64,000 nucleotides of DNA from Spectribacter hydrogenoxidans (lineage in GTDB: Bacteria > Pseudomonadota > Gammaproteobacteria > Nevskiales > Salinisphaeraceae), in assembly GCF_031846275.1 (NCBI RefSeq), contig NZ_JAVRIB010000014.1, positions 15,815 to 79,814 of the forward strand, read 5' to 3'. Both the position numbers and the translations under genes were made by a program. Shown one piece after another: positions 33,756-42,627 of this stretch (positions are counted from its first letter, which is position 1; each line of letters opens with the position of its first letter). The notes beneath the pieces are model-generated. The model ran no database searches. It worked only from the letters and a program-made list of their open reading frames with translations, and was not told where the DNA came from.

Positions 33756-35083
33756 GCCGGAAATCGGCGCGCCGGGTCCCGGTTGGCCCGTTCGAGATGA
33801 CCGTGGCCGATCTGGCGGCGGATGGCCGCGGGGTGGGCCGCGACGACACGGGCAAGACTGTGTTCGTGCCCGATTGCCTACCCGGCGAACGCGTCACCTA
33901 CCTGCGCAAACGGCAGCACCGCCAGCACGATGAGGGTCTGCTCGAGTCGGTGCTCGAGGCCGCGCCCGAAAGGGTCACACCGCGTTGCCCGTACTTCGGC
34001 CTGTGCGGCGGCTGCGCCCTGCAGCATCTGGATGCCGAGGCGCAGGTGGCGTTCAAGCAGCAGCAGGTGCTGACCACGCTGGCCCGGGTGGGCGGGGTGA
34101 TACCCGACCGTACCCTGCCGCCCGTCACCGGGGCCCGCTGGGGGTATCGCCGGCGGGCGCGACTCGGCGCGAAGTACGTGGCCAAGAAGGGCGGCACCCT
34201 GGTCGGGTTTCGCGAGCGCGGATCGCCTTTCGTGGCCATGCTGGATGAGTGCCACGTGCTGGTCCCGGCGGTGGGCCACCGTCTGACCGAACTGCAGACG
34301 CTGATCGATGGCCTGTCCATCCGCGAGCAACTGCCGCAGATCGAGGTGGCTGCCGGCGACGATGTGACGGCTCTGGTCCTGCGGGTGCTGGCCACGCCCT
34401 CCGCCGCGGACCGCGAACAGCTTGCCGCCTTTGCCCGGGCAAACGATTTCGTCATCTATCTGCAGACCGGCGGGCTGGATACCGTCGAGCCGCTGCAGCC
34501 CCCGGCGCCGGCGCTGACCTACGATCTGCCCGAGTTCGATGTCCGGGTGACTTTCGAGCCCACCGATTTCGTTCAGATCCACGCCGAGGTCAACCGGGGC
34601 ATGGTGTCGCAGGCGGTGCAGTTGCTCGAAGCCGGGCCGTCGGACACCGTGCTCGAGCTGTTTGCCGGCCTAGGCAACTTCAGCCTGCCCCTGGCACGGC
34701 GAGCGGGGCAGGTTATCGCGGTGGAGGGCGAGGCCGGTCTGGTGGCCCGGGCTCGCGCGAACGCGGCCGCCAATGGGCTCAATAACGTGGAAGCCCATGT
34801 GGCCGATCTGTTCGAACCCGCCGACGGGGCGGTCTGGCTCCACCCGCCGGCCGACCGGCTGCTGCTGGACCCGCCGCGGTCCGGGGCCCGGGAAATCCTG
34901 CCGGCGGCGGTGGCCAGCCGGCCCGGGCGCATCGTCTACTGTTCCTGTCACCCGGCCACGCTGGCCCGGGACGCCGCCACGCTGGTGAATGATTTCGGCT
35001 ATCGGCTGGCCGCGGCCGGAGCGGTGGACATGTTTCCCCATACGGCGCACGTCGAGGCGATGGCGCTGTTTACCCGGGACTGA
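33752..35083 (+). CDS. rlmD: 23S rRNA (uracil-1939-C5) methyltransferase
   Basis: The 443-residue enzyme has an N-terminal TRAM domain (VADLAADGRGVGRDDTGKTV then FVPDCLPGERV). The [4Fe-4S] cysteines lie in RCPYFGLCGGCALQHL plus Cys in LDECHV. The SAM fold has VLELFAGLGNFSLPLAR, and the catalytic region ends YCSCHPATLARDA. Starting at ATG 33752 gives the usual length. It follows cysM and the exonuclease-like gene with overlaps. Confidence 0.95.
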   Translation: MSRKSARRVPVGPFEMTVADLAADGRGVGRDDTGKTVFVPDCLPGERVTYLRKRQHRQHDEGLLESVLEAAPERVTPRCPYFGLCGGCALQHLDAEAQVAFKQQQVLTTLARVGGVIPDRTLPPVTGARWGYRRRARLGAKYVAKKGGTLVGFRERGSPFVAMLDECHVLVPAVGHRLTELQTLIDGLSIREQLPQIEVAAGDDVTALVLRVLATPSAADREQLAAFARANDFVIYLQTGGLDTVEPLQPPAPALTYDLPEFDVRVTFEPTDFVQIHAEVNRGMVSQAVQLLEAGPSDTVLELFAGLGNFSLPLARRAGQVIAVEGEAGLVARARANAAANGLNNVEAHVADLFEPADGAVWLHPPADRLLLDPPRSGAREILPAAVASRPGRIVYCSCHPATLARDAATLVNDFGYRLAAAGAVDMFPHTAHVEAMALFTRD

Positions 35084-35091
35084 GCACAGCG

Positions 35092-35574
35092 ATGGCGACC
35101 GAGATCGAACGCAAGTTCCTGACCGCGGACGAGTCCTGGCGTAACCAGGCGGAGAGCTCACGGATGCTCTGCCAAGGCTATCTCAACGATCCCGGCCGGG
35201 CGTCGGTACGGGTTCGGATCGACGGTGAGCAGGCCAACCTGAACATCAAGGCGGCAGTGAAGGGGGCCGCACGAGCCGAATACGAATACCCCATCCCGCT
35301 CGCCGACGCCCGGGCGATGCTGGCCGAGCTGTGCATGCATCCGCCGGTGGAAAAGCGACGGCACCTGCTGCGGCACGGCGCGCATCTCTGGGAAATCGAC
35401 GAGTTCGCCGGTGCCAATGCCGGTCTGGTGGTGGCCGAGGTGGAGCTGGGCGCGGTGGACGAGCCATTCGAAAAGCCGGCCTGGCTAGGGTCGGAGGTCA
35501 CCGAGCTGCGGCGCTATTACAATCATGCACTGGCAATCACGCCCTATCGCGACTGGCCGGCCGATGAGCGCTGA
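35092..35574 (+). CDS. CYTH-domain triphosphatase
   Basis: The 160-residue protein starts MATEIERKFLT, with the ExExK motif at residues 4-8. It continues with the alternating charged strands of the CYTH tunnel (RASVRVRIDG, NLNIKAAV, EYEYPIPLADARAML, EIDEFAGANAGLVVAEVEL). Single-domain bacterial members hydrolyse inorganic triphosphate. It starts 8 bases after rlmD and overlaps the next gene by 11 bases. Confidence 0.9.
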   Translation: MATEIERKFLTADESWRNQAESSRMLCQGYLNDPGRASVRVRIDGEQANLNIKAAVKGAARAEYEYPIPLADARAMLAELCMHPPVEKRRHLLRHGAHLWEIDEFAGANAGLVVAEVELGAVDEPFEKPAWLGSEVTELRRYYNHALAITPYRDWPADER

Positions 35575-36061
35575 ACACATCGACATCGATCTGACCGAGC
35601 AATCCCTGAGACTGCTCAACGGCGACGGCCGGATGCTGGCGCGCTATGCGGTATCCACCTCGAAAAACGGGGCGGGCGAGCGGGAGGGCAGCTTCCGCAC
35701 GCCGCGCGGCCGGCATCGCATCCGGGCCAAGATCGGCGCCGGCGCGACGCCCGGCACGGTATTCCGCGGCCGCCGGCCCACCGGCGAGATATACTCCGAG
35801 GCACTGGCCACCGCCGAGCCCGGGCGCGACTGGATTCTCACCCGCATCCTCTGGCTCTGTGGCGAGGAAATCGGCCGCAATCGCCTGGGCGCGGTGGACA
35901 CCATGCGCCGCTACGTCTACATCCACGGGTCGCCGGACAGTGTCCAGATGGGTCGGCCGGGGTCGATCGGCTGCGTGCGCATGCACAACAGCGACATCAT
36001 CGAGCTGTTCGACCGGATTCCGGCCGGCATCCCGGTGAACATCCACGAGGGCAGCGCATGA
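35564..36061 (+). CDS. YkuD-domain protein without signal peptide (ElsL/LdtK-like)
   Basis: The 165-residue protein has the YkuD catalytic motif: His in YVYIHGSPDS and Cys in GRPGSIGCVRMHNSD. There is no signal peptide or membrane segment, so it should be cytoplasmic, unlike cell-wall L,D-transpeptidases. In Acinetobacter a similar cytoplasmic YkuD protein (ElsL/LdtK) acts as an L,D-carboxypeptidase in peptidoglycan recycling. The overlap with nagZ (ATGA), itself a recycling enzyme, supports that role here. The function is inference from family and context. Confidence 0.8.
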   Translation: MSAEHIDIDLTEQSLRLLNGDGRMLARYAVSTSKNGAGEREGSFRTPRGRHRIRAKIGAGATPGTVFRGRRPTGEIYSEALATAEPGRDWILTRILWLCGEEIGRNRLGAVDTMRRYVYIHGSPDSVQMGRPGSIGCVRMHNSDIIELFDRIPAGIPVNIHEGSA

Positions 36062-37080
36062 CCGCCCCCGGTCCGCTGATGATCGACGTGGCCGGCGTCC
36101 GGCTGGATGCGTCGGATCGGGCCCTGCTGGCGGAACCTCTGGTGGGCGGGGTGCTCCTGTTTTCTCGCAACTTTGTTTCCGTGGAACAGCTAGGCGAACT
36201 GTGCGCCGCCATTCGCGAACTGCGCCCCGAGTTGCTGATTGCTGCGGACTACGAGGGTGGCCGCGTGCAGCGCTTCCGCGAGGGGATGACGCGCATTCCG
36301 TCCATGGGGACGATCGGCGCCCACCATGATGCGGATCCGCATGCGGCACGTGCCCTGGCGGCCGACTGCGGCCGGGTGATCGGCGCTGAACTGGCGGCGC
36401 TAGATATCGACCTGGCGTTCGCGCCCGTGCTGGACCGCGACTACGGCTGCTCCACGGTGATCGGTGATCGCGCCTTTCATGCGGACGGCGGGGTTGTCGC
36501 GGCACTCGGCGGCGCCCTGCGCACCGGCATGGCGGAAGCCGGCCTGGCGGCTACCGGCAAGCATTTTCCCGGCCACGGCGCGGTGGTGGCCGATTCGCAC
36601 GAGACGCTACCGGTGGACGAGCGGCCGCTGGCCGATCTCCAGGCCGATATGGCGCCGTTCGCGGCGCTGATCGAGACGGGGCTGGAGTCGGTGATGATGG
36701 CGCATGTGCGCTATCCGGCGGTCTGCGAAGAGGTGGCCAGCCTGTCTTCCACCTGGATTGGCAAGCGGCTGCGCGGCGAACTGGGCTTTACCGGCGTGGT
36801 GTTCTGCGACGATCTGAGCATGGGCGGCGCCGCGGTAGTCGGCGACTACCTTACCCGCGCCCACAAGGCGCTCGCCGCCGGCTGCCAGATGCTGCCGGTC
36901 TGCAACAACCGCGAGGCCGTTCGCTCGCTGGTCGAGCAGTTGCCGCGGCCCTCGGATTTCGATCCGACCCCGTTGATGCGCCTGCGGCGTCGTCACGACA
37001 TGACCATCGATAACCCCACGCTGGCGGCGGCGCGATCGCGCGTCACGGCGCTGGCCCGACCGGCAGACGGCCAATGTTAG
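36058..37080 (+). CDS. nagZ: Beta-N-acetylhexosaminidase NagZ
   Basis: The 340-residue glycoside hydrolase family 3 enzyme removes GlcNAc from anhydro-muropeptides in the cytoplasm. It shows AADYEGGRVQRFREG, the signature ATGKHFPGHGAVVADSHETL and the nucleophile Asp in FCDDLSMGGA. Length matches E. coli NagZ (341). It overlaps its neighbours at both ends and lies in a CYTH-YkuD-nagZ unit. Confidence 0.95.
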   Translation: MTAPGPLMIDVAGVRLDASDRALLAEPLVGGVLLFSRNFVSVEQLGELCAAIRELRPELLIAADYEGGRVQRFREGMTRIPSMGTIGAHHDADPHAARALAADCGRVIGAELAALDIDLAFAPVLDRDYGCSTVIGDRAFHADGGVVAALGGALRTGMAEAGLAATGKHFPGHGAVVADSHETLPVDERPLADLQADMAPFAALIETGLESVMMAHVRYPAVCEEVASLSSTWIGKRLRGELGFTGVVFCDDLSMGGAAVVGDYLTRAHKALAAGCQMLPVCNNREAVRSLVEQLPRPSDFDPTPLMRLRRRHDMTIDNPTLAAARSRVTALARPADGQC

Positions 37081-38255
37081 AGACCCTCAGCAACGGGTGG
37101 ATTGCCCTGGAAGATTTCCGGACCCGCTGGGGCGAGATCGCGGATATCTTCCTGATCGTGCTGGCCGTGGTGGTGATCAATCTGATCCTGCGGCTGGCCT
37201 TCCGGCAGCTGGCAAAACGGGTGGAACACACCCGCAGCGTCTGGGATGACGCCATCTACGAAAGCCTGAGCGGGCCGCTGCGCGGCGCCGTCTGGGTGGG
37301 CGGGCTGTCGCTGGCGGCAAGCATCGGCAGCCCCGATCCGGAGTCGATCATCGGTACCTGGCTGCCGGACGCGCGGGTGGTGGCGTATGCGGGCATCGTC
37401 ATCTGGTTCATCCTGAGCCTGATCACGGCGGTGGAAAAGAACATGCTGGTGCACGCCGCGCGCCGCGGCGACCCGCTGGACGAAACCACCGCCGACGCCA
37501 TCGCCAAGCTGCTGCGGCTGGCGGTGATGATCACCGGGGCGCTGGTGGTGCTGCAGACCCTGGGGGTATCCATTTCCGGCTTGCTGGCCTTCGGTGGCGT
37601 CGGGGGCATCGCGATCGGTTTCGCCGCCAAGGATGTCATCGCCAATCTGCTGGGCGGGCTGACCATCTACCTCAACCGGCCGTTCTCGGTGGGGGACTGG
37701 ATCCGTTCGCCGGACCGGGACATCGAGGGCGTGGTCGAGGCGGTTGGCTGGCGAGCGACCTCGGTGCGCCGCTTCGACAAGCGGGCGCTATACGTGCCCA
37801 ATGCTGCATTCACCACGATCTCGCTGGAAAATCCCTCGCGCATGACGCATCGGCAGATCAACGAGACCGTGGGCCTGCGCTACGAAGACTCGGCGTTGGT
37901 GGGGCCGGTGGTGTCCGATATCCGCGAGATGATCGAATCCCATCCCGACATCGACACCTCGCAGACGATTCTGGTCTACTTCAACCGCTTTGCCCCGTCC
38001 AGCCTGGAACTGTTCATCTACTGCTTCACCGTGACCACCGGCTGGGGTGATTTCCTGGCGGTCAAGCAGGACGTGCTGACGCGCTGCCATGACATCATCA
38101 GCGGACACGGTGCCGAGGTGGCGTTTCCGACCACCACGGTGCATCTTGCTCGCAACGATGATGATGACGCCGACGGAAAGATGGCGCGTGGCCGGCCGGG
38201 CACCGGCGCACCCAAGAATCCGGAACAGCAGGGAAGTACCGATGACGATGCATGA
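37074..38255 (+). CDS. MscS-family mechanosensitive channel
   Basis: The 393-residue protein has about four hydrophobic segments in the first 190 residues. The pore helix and beta domain follow (LLAFGGVGGIAIGFAAKDVI, NLLGGLTIYLNRPFSVGDWI, VVEAVGWRATSVRRFDKRAL, YVPNAAFTT). It is larger than E. coli MscS (286), resembling YnaI/YbdG-type or plant-like members. The acidic C-terminal tail is unstructured. The ATG lies inside the end of nagZ. Confidence 0.88.
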   Translation: MLETLSNGWIALEDFRTRWGEIADIFLIVLAVVVINLILRLAFRQLAKRVEHTRSVWDDAIYESLSGPLRGAVWVGGLSLAASIGSPDPESIIGTWLPDARVVAYAGIVIWFILSLITAVEKNMLVHAARRGDPLDETTADAIAKLLRLAVMITGALVVLQTLGVSISGLLAFGGVGGIAIGFAAKDVIANLLGGLTIYLNRPFSVGDWIRSPDRDIEGVVEAVGWRATSVRRFDKRALYVPNAAFTTISLENPSRMTHRQINETVGLRYEDSALVGPVVSDIREMIESHPDIDTSQTILVYFNRFAPSSLELFIYCFTVTTGWGDFLAVKQDVLTRCHDIISGHGAEVAFPTTTVHLARNDDDDADGKMARGRPGTGAPKNPEQQGSTDDDA

Positions 38256-38805
38256 CGAACGGCGCCGGGACGCCATGATGGTGCGTGAGCGGGCCGACTG
38301 CGTTTGCGACGCGGCGCAACTGGCCGACATCTACGACCGCATGGCCCGCGACATTACCGAAGCGCTGGCCGAGGCCAATCCGGTGATTCTCTGCGTGATG
38401 CTCGGCGGCCTGGTGCCGACCGCCGAAATCACCCGACGGCTGGATTTCCCCTTCGAATTCGACTATCTCCACGCCACCCGCTATCACGGCGAGACGCAGG
38501 GCGGGGAACTGGTGTGGAAGGTCAGCCCGGGCATCGACCTGGCCGATCGTGACGTGCTGGTGATCGACGACATTCTCGACGAGGGCACCACGCTGGAGGC
38601 CATTCTCGGGGCCCTGGCCGCCCAGGGCGCCCGCCGCGTGCGCACCGCGATTCTGCTGGAGAAATCGCATGCTCGGCGTGACCCGGCGCTGACGGTCGAC
38701 TTCGTCGGCACCACCGTGCCGGATCGTTACGTATTCGGCGCGGGCATGGACTACAAGGGCTATTTCCGGCAGCTGCCGGCGGTCTACGCCGTCGCCGACA
38801 CGTGA
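38242..38805 (+). CDS. hpt: Hypoxanthine phosphoribosyltransferase
   Basis: The 187-residue type I phosphoribosyltransferase has the PRPP-binding VLVIDDILDEGTTLEAIL and the family segment HATRYHGETQGGELVWK. GGGAAG precedes ATG 38242. The next gene makes hypoxanthine from methylthioinosine, so the two could form a salvage pair returning the purine to IMP. Confidence 0.85.
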   Translation: MTMHDERRRDAMMVRERADCVCDAAQLADIYDRMARDITEALAEANPVILCVMLGGLVPTAEITRRLDFPFEFDYLHATRYHGETQGGELVWKVSPGIDLADRDVLVIDDILDEGTTLEAILGALAAQGARRVRTAILLEKSHARRDPALTVDFVGTTVPDRYVFGAGMDYKGYFRQLPAVYAVADT

Positions 38806-39545
38806 GCGCGCCGGTCGGGATCATCGGCGGCACCGCGCTGGCGGAGCTGACCGATCTGGAGGATGCTCGCGACCTGGATGCGCACACGCCCTACGGGCCG
38901 CCCTCCGGTCCGCTTCGGCGCGGCCGCCTGGCCGGGCGCGAGGTGGTGTTCCTGTTCCGGCATGGTCCGGGCCATCGCCTGCCGCCGCATGCTATCAACT
39001 ACCGCGCCAACATCCGGGCACTGGCCGATGCCGGGGTACGGACGGTGGTGGCCGCCGCCGCGGTGGGCGGCATCAGCGATGCCGCCGAGCCCGGCCGGCT
39101 GGTGATTCCCGATCAGATCATCGATTACACCTGGGGCCGGGCTCACAGCTTCTCGGCCGACGGCGAGACGCCGCTGCAGCACGTGGATTTCACCGACCCC
39201 TATGACGGTCCGGCATGCGACGAACTGCGCCAGGCCGCCGCCGGCGCGGGACTGAACGTGCTGGGTAAGGGTGTGCACGGCGTCACCCAGGGCCCGCGGC
39301 TGGAGACTGCCGCCGAGATTCGCCGCATGCAGCGCGACGGCTGCGACATCGTTGGCATGACCGGCATGCCCGAAGCCGGTCTCGCGCGCGAAGCCGGATT
39401 GGCCTACGCTTGTTGCGCGGTAGTGGTCAACCGGGCGGCCGGGCGCGGCGACAGCGCCATCCATGCCGAGATCGAACGCTACCTCGAGCAGGGCATGACG
39501 GCGCTGGGCGGGCTGCTGACCGCCGCCGTGCCCCGGCTGGCGTGA
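38802..39545 (+). CDS. S-methyl-5'-thioinosine phosphorylase
   Basis: The 247-residue purine nucleoside phosphorylase-family protein has GIIGGTALAELTDL, LFRHGPGHRLPPHAINYRAN, GVTQGPRLETAAEIRRM and DIVGMTGMPEAGLAREAGL. It resembles the Pseudomonas protein annotated as MTA phosphorylase but shown to prefer methylthioinosine. The GTG overlaps the hpt stop. Clustering with hpt supports a hypoxanthine product. Confidence 0.87.
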   Translation: MSAPVGIIGGTALAELTDLEDARDLDAHTPYGPPSGPLRRGRLAGREVVFLFRHGPGHRLPPHAINYRANIRALADAGVRTVVAAAAVGGISDAAEPGRLVIPDQIIDYTWGRAHSFSADGETPLQHVDFTDPYDGPACDELRQAAAGAGLNVLGKGVHGVTQGPRLETAAEIRRMQRDGCDIVGMTGMPEAGLAREAGLAYACCAVVVNRAAGRGDSAIHAEIERYLEQGMTALGGLLTAAVPRLA

Positions 39546-40420
39546 ATCAGGATCGTTCCGACACCCCGGCGGACGCGCGCCGGGCGATTGCCGCGTACTA
39601 CCGCCAAACCCAGTGGCAGTACTACGGCCTGTGGAGCGGCCGCGGCACACTTGCACTGCATTACGGCTACTGGGACGACGGCGTGCGCAGCCACGCCCAG
39701 TCGCTGGCCCGGCTCAACGCCGTGCTGGCGGAACGGGCCGACATCGGCCGGGGCGACCGGGTGCTGGATGCGGGCTCCGGTTGGGGTGGCTCCTCGATCT
39801 GGCTGGCCCGCGATCGTGGCGCCCGTTGCACCGGGGTCACCCTGGAACCGCATCAGGTCCGCATCGCGCGCATGATGGCGGCACGCCGGGGCGTGTCGGA
39901 TCTCACCGAGTTCGCCCTGGGCGATTACACTCGTCTGCCGTTCGCCGATGCCAGTTTCGACGTGGTCTGGGCGGTGGAAAGCGTCTGCCACGCCACGGAC
40001 AAGTCGGCGTTCCTGCGCGAGGCCGCGCGCGTGCTGCGGCCGAGCGGGCGCCTGATCGTGTCGGATTTCTTCCGCGCCGAGGCCGCCATGGGCGCCGATC
40101 GCGAGGCTTTGCTGCGGGCCTGGGTCAGCCAGTGGGTGGTACCGGATCTGGCCAGTCTGGACGGCTTTGGCGCAGACGCCCGCCGGGCCGGCTTCGACGA
40201 AGTGGTGACCGACGACGTCACCGACCGCATACGCCCCGCCGCACGGCGCCTCTATCGCACCGGCCTGTTGACGGCGCCGCTGGCCGGACTGTTCCGGCTG
40301 CTGCGGCTGCACAATGACTATCATCACGCCAACTGGTTGTCGTCGCTGCGCCAGTACCGCGCCCTGCAGGCCGGGGCCTGGCGTTATGGCATCGTCACGG
40401 CCCGGCGAAGCGATGCGTGA
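39542..40420 (+). CDS. SAM-dependent class I methyltransferase
   Basis: The 292-residue protein has motif I VLDAGSGWGGSSIWLARDRG, motif II-like FDVVWAVESVCHATDK and the post-motif VLRPSGRLIVSDFFRAEAAM. It resembles gamma-tocopherol and small-molecule C- or N-methyltransferases; the N-terminus YYRQTQWQYYGLWSGRGTLA fits that group. The substrate is unknown. It starts at GTG 39542 over the preceding stop and ends the operon. Confidence 0.85.
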   Translation: MNQDRSDTPADARRAIAAYYRQTQWQYYGLWSGRGTLALHYGYWDDGVRSHAQSLARLNAVLAERADIGRGDRVLDAGSGWGGSSIWLARDRGARCTGVTLEPHQVRIARMMAARRGVSDLTEFALGDYTRLPFADASFDVVWAVESVCHATDKSAFLREAARVLRPSGRLIVSDFFRAEAAMGADREALLRAWVSQWVVPDLASLDGFGADARRAGFDEVVTDDVTDRIRPAARRLYRTGLLTAPLAGLFRLLRLHNDYHHANWLSSLRQYRALQAGAWRYGIVTARRSDA

Positions 40421-40671
40421 CTGACGCCGGGCGGCCAAGCACGGCGTGCTGGTATTTGCCGACCATAACGCCTGACATCTCACTGGACCAGAGCCTGCTT
40501 GACGGCAGCTCTTACCGTCGGTGCGCTCGGATGTCGAGGTATCGGTCGACGTTCCGATTCCAACGCCATTGCCGGCGAGACGCCGCCCGCTGTTTCTCTG
40601 ACCTTAAGGCGCCGATAAGGGTCCGCTGCGCATGATTCCCGCGCAACTCATAGTCAGGGCCATGCTAAAAA
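40421..40671. other. Intergenic gap at the start of a lower-GC block
   Basis: These 251 bases separate the GC-rich salvage operon from the glycosyltransferase gene. I see no RNA gene, clear promoter or terminator. From about here to 48.3 kb the sequence is visibly less GC-rich, with more A/T-ending codons. Confidence 0.4.
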
Positions 40672-41826
40672 GTGGGACATTACCGGCGGGCGGACCATGA
40701 GAAGGGCTTCAGACGCTTGATACGGCAGTCGCGGCGCAAGCTTCGCGCGACGCTAGTAAATCTGCTCATTCGGCAACACGCAACCCGCTGGCCCGTGCGG
40801 GGGGCGATTCCCATGCCCCGGCGCATTCTGGTGTGTCGCGTGAATCGGCGCCTGGGTAATACCGTCTTGCTGACGCCCCTTCTGCAATCGCTGGCTGCCA
40901 CCTTTCCCAGCGCTCGCGTGGATGTGCTTATCCAGGGTCAGTACAACGGTCGTCTCCTGTGTGGCTTGCCCGGCGTTGATAAAATCATTGAATTGCCGAC
41001 TTCGCCCGGGATCCTGTTGTGGAAAATAATTCCGCTGATTGTGAGTCTACGCTGGCGTCGCTATGACCTAGCTGTCGATCCCAATGGACACTCATTGAGC
41101 AACCGCGTTGCCATGTTGTGCGCCGCTGCCCGATATCGCCTGGGTTTTGCTTCTCCAGATCAGTGTTTGCGACTGACTCATGCCGTCACAGTGCCCCCCG
41201 AGAACGTCCACATGGGGCTGGAACCGCTTGCGTTACTCGCCGCGATTAGCGACCCCGCGCCAACAAGAATTGAACATCTGGCGGTCGGAATGTCCGATTC
41301 AGAGCGAGAGAGAGCTTCGATCCATCTTAAGGAGGCGATAGGCAGCCCTTGCCAAAAAACGATTTTTGGCTTTTTCGCGCACGCGACGGGTGATAAGGAA
41401 TTATCAGAACATTGGTGGGTGGAATGGTGTCGTGAGGTTCGGACGCTGCACCCTGAGGCGATACTGGTACAGATCGTACGACCTGGCTGTGAAGCGGTTA
41501 GCTCGGAGGTCGTCGCGATAGGCACCGAAAACCTGCGCGAGCTGGCAGCGATGATCACCCAGTTCGATCGGTTTATTGCTGCCGATTCCGGACCGATGCA
41601 CCTGGCAGCAGCATGTGGCGTACCCGTCCTCGGACTCTTCAAGACGACGCCCCCGGGTTTATTCGCACCACTAGGGCCTGAATGTGGATTCTTGAACGCG
41701 CCTCTGGCGCCGGCGGAAGCTGCTAAGGCCTTGATTCAGCTTCCGTCGGCGCGGCGCCGTCAGCAGTTTCATGCTCGAGATGAAGCGATAGATGCCTGGG
41801 GTAGCGATCGGCAAGTTGCCCTCTGA
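40672..41826 (+). CDS. Glycosyltransferase family 9 (heptosyltransferase-like)
   Basis: The 384-residue protein has the GT9 pattern MPRRILVCRVNRRLGNTVLL, then TPLLQSLAATFPSARVDVLI and the C-terminal DRFIAADSGPMHLAAACGVP with VLGLF. A basic, amphipathic stretch of about 45 residues (RRLIRQSRRKLRATLVNLLI) precedes the first strand and may contact the membrane. It should transfer heptose or a related sugar to LPS core or another glycan. The start is uncertain: GTG 40672 is used; ATG 40813 would remove the basic segment. It stands alone with no neighbouring sugar genes. Confidence 0.87.
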   Translation: MGHYRRADHEKGFRRLIRQSRRKLRATLVNLLIRQHATRWPVRGAIPMPRRILVCRVNRRLGNTVLLTPLLQSLAATFPSARVDVLIQGQYNGRLLCGLPGVDKIIELPTSPGILLWKIIPLIVSLRWRRYDLAVDPNGHSLSNRVAMLCAAARYRLGFASPDQCLRLTHAVTVPPENVHMGLEPLALLAAISDPAPTRIEHLAVGMSDSERERASIHLKEAIGSPCQKTIFGFFAHATGDKELSEHWWVEWCREVRTLHPEAILVQIVRPGCEAVSSEVVAIGTENLRELAAMITQFDRFIAADSGPMHLAAACGVPVLGLFKTTPPGLFAPLGPECGFLNAPLAPAEAAKALIQLPSARRRQQFHARDEAIDAWGSDRQVAL

Positions 41827-42015
41827 GCGTGGTCAAGCCGCCGATCGCGTGCGCATGACGAGCGTAGTTTGTCTCGTCGGGCCGAACTTCCCGGCTATAT
41901 ACACAGCCACGGAGGGTGACTTGGAACGCGTGCTTTTGATGCCACCGGGAGGCATAAGGGAAGCTTAAGTAACGTCCGTTAGCCTTTGACCCTAATCAGG
42001 TGGTTGGAGCGGGCG

Positions 42016-42627
42016 ATGACTATGAATAATCCAGTGGTGGCATTGAATTCAGGGCTGACGCACTATGGTCCGGGTGCGCAGGATCGCGCCATAGTTGAAA
42101 AGTTCGTTGCCACACACTACGAACGTCATTATCAGGCCTGCATTGACGAGTTTTACCCGCAGCTTCTCGCGCTACATGATGCCCGGGGGCTGCGGGCATG
42201 TGTCGGCTTCAGGGGGGCTGAGACAGGTCCCCTGTTTCTCGAGCAATATCTTGAGGCTCCGGTGGAGAATCTCCTGCGGGCCCGGGTCGGCATAGAGATT
42301 GGGCGTGCGCATATTGTCGAAGTAGGTGGCCTCGCAGCAGACGGAGCTGGGGCATGCCGTTTTCTGATACCGCGGGTCGCGAAGTGGCTTGTGGGACGAG
42401 GATTTGTGGCGGTCGCCTTTACCGCGACCCGTCGAGTCAGCAACAGTTTCCGTCGGCTCCGGTTGACACCCGCGGACCTTGGTATCGCCGATCCGGTTTG
42501 TCTGCACGGTGGGTCCGAGGTCTGGGGTCGATATTACGATTTCGGTCCCAGAGTCTTCGCTGGTCGGCTTGCGGCAGCTATTCCCACCGGCCAGTTTCCG
42601 CCCAGCGCCGACGCCGTCCTGCCGTGA
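42016..42627 (+). CDS. T_hemolysin-family protein, GNAT/autoinducer-synthase-like
   Basis: The 203-residue protein matches the thermostable delta-hemolysin family (PF12261): FVATHYERHYQACIDEFYPQ, LFLEQYLEAPVENLL, AHIVEVGGLAADGAGACRFL, VAFTATRRVSNSFRRLRLTP and SEVWGRYYDFGPRVFAG. There is no signal peptide or membrane helix. The fold pattern resembles acyltransferases (GNAT/LuxI-like), and a role as a toxin is doubtful. GGAG lies 6 bases before ATG 42016. The stop overlaps the acyl-ligase start (GTGA), making it first in a seven-gene run. Confidence 0.87.
   Translation: MTMNNPVVALNSGLTHYGPGAQDRAIVEKFVATHYERHYQACIDEFYPQLLALHDARGLRACVGFRGAETGPLFLEQYLEAPVENLLRARVGIEIGRAHIVEVGGLAADGAGACRFLIPRVAKWLVGRGFVAVAFTATRRVSNSFRRLRLTPADLGIADPVCLHGGSEVWGRYYDFGPRVFAGRLAAAIPTGQFPPSADAVLP

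Noticed and set aside
42354..42623. Upstream in-frame extension of the acyl-ligase gene
   Set aside because: The extension lies inside the T_hemolysin gene and has no ligase similarity. The GTG at 42624 overlapping the upstream stop is the natural start.
42016..42627. Reading the T_hemolysin gene as a secreted hemolytic toxin
   Set aside because: There is no signal peptide or membrane-active segment, and the conserved pattern and the operon of metabolic enzymes fit an intracellular acyltransferase-like role better.
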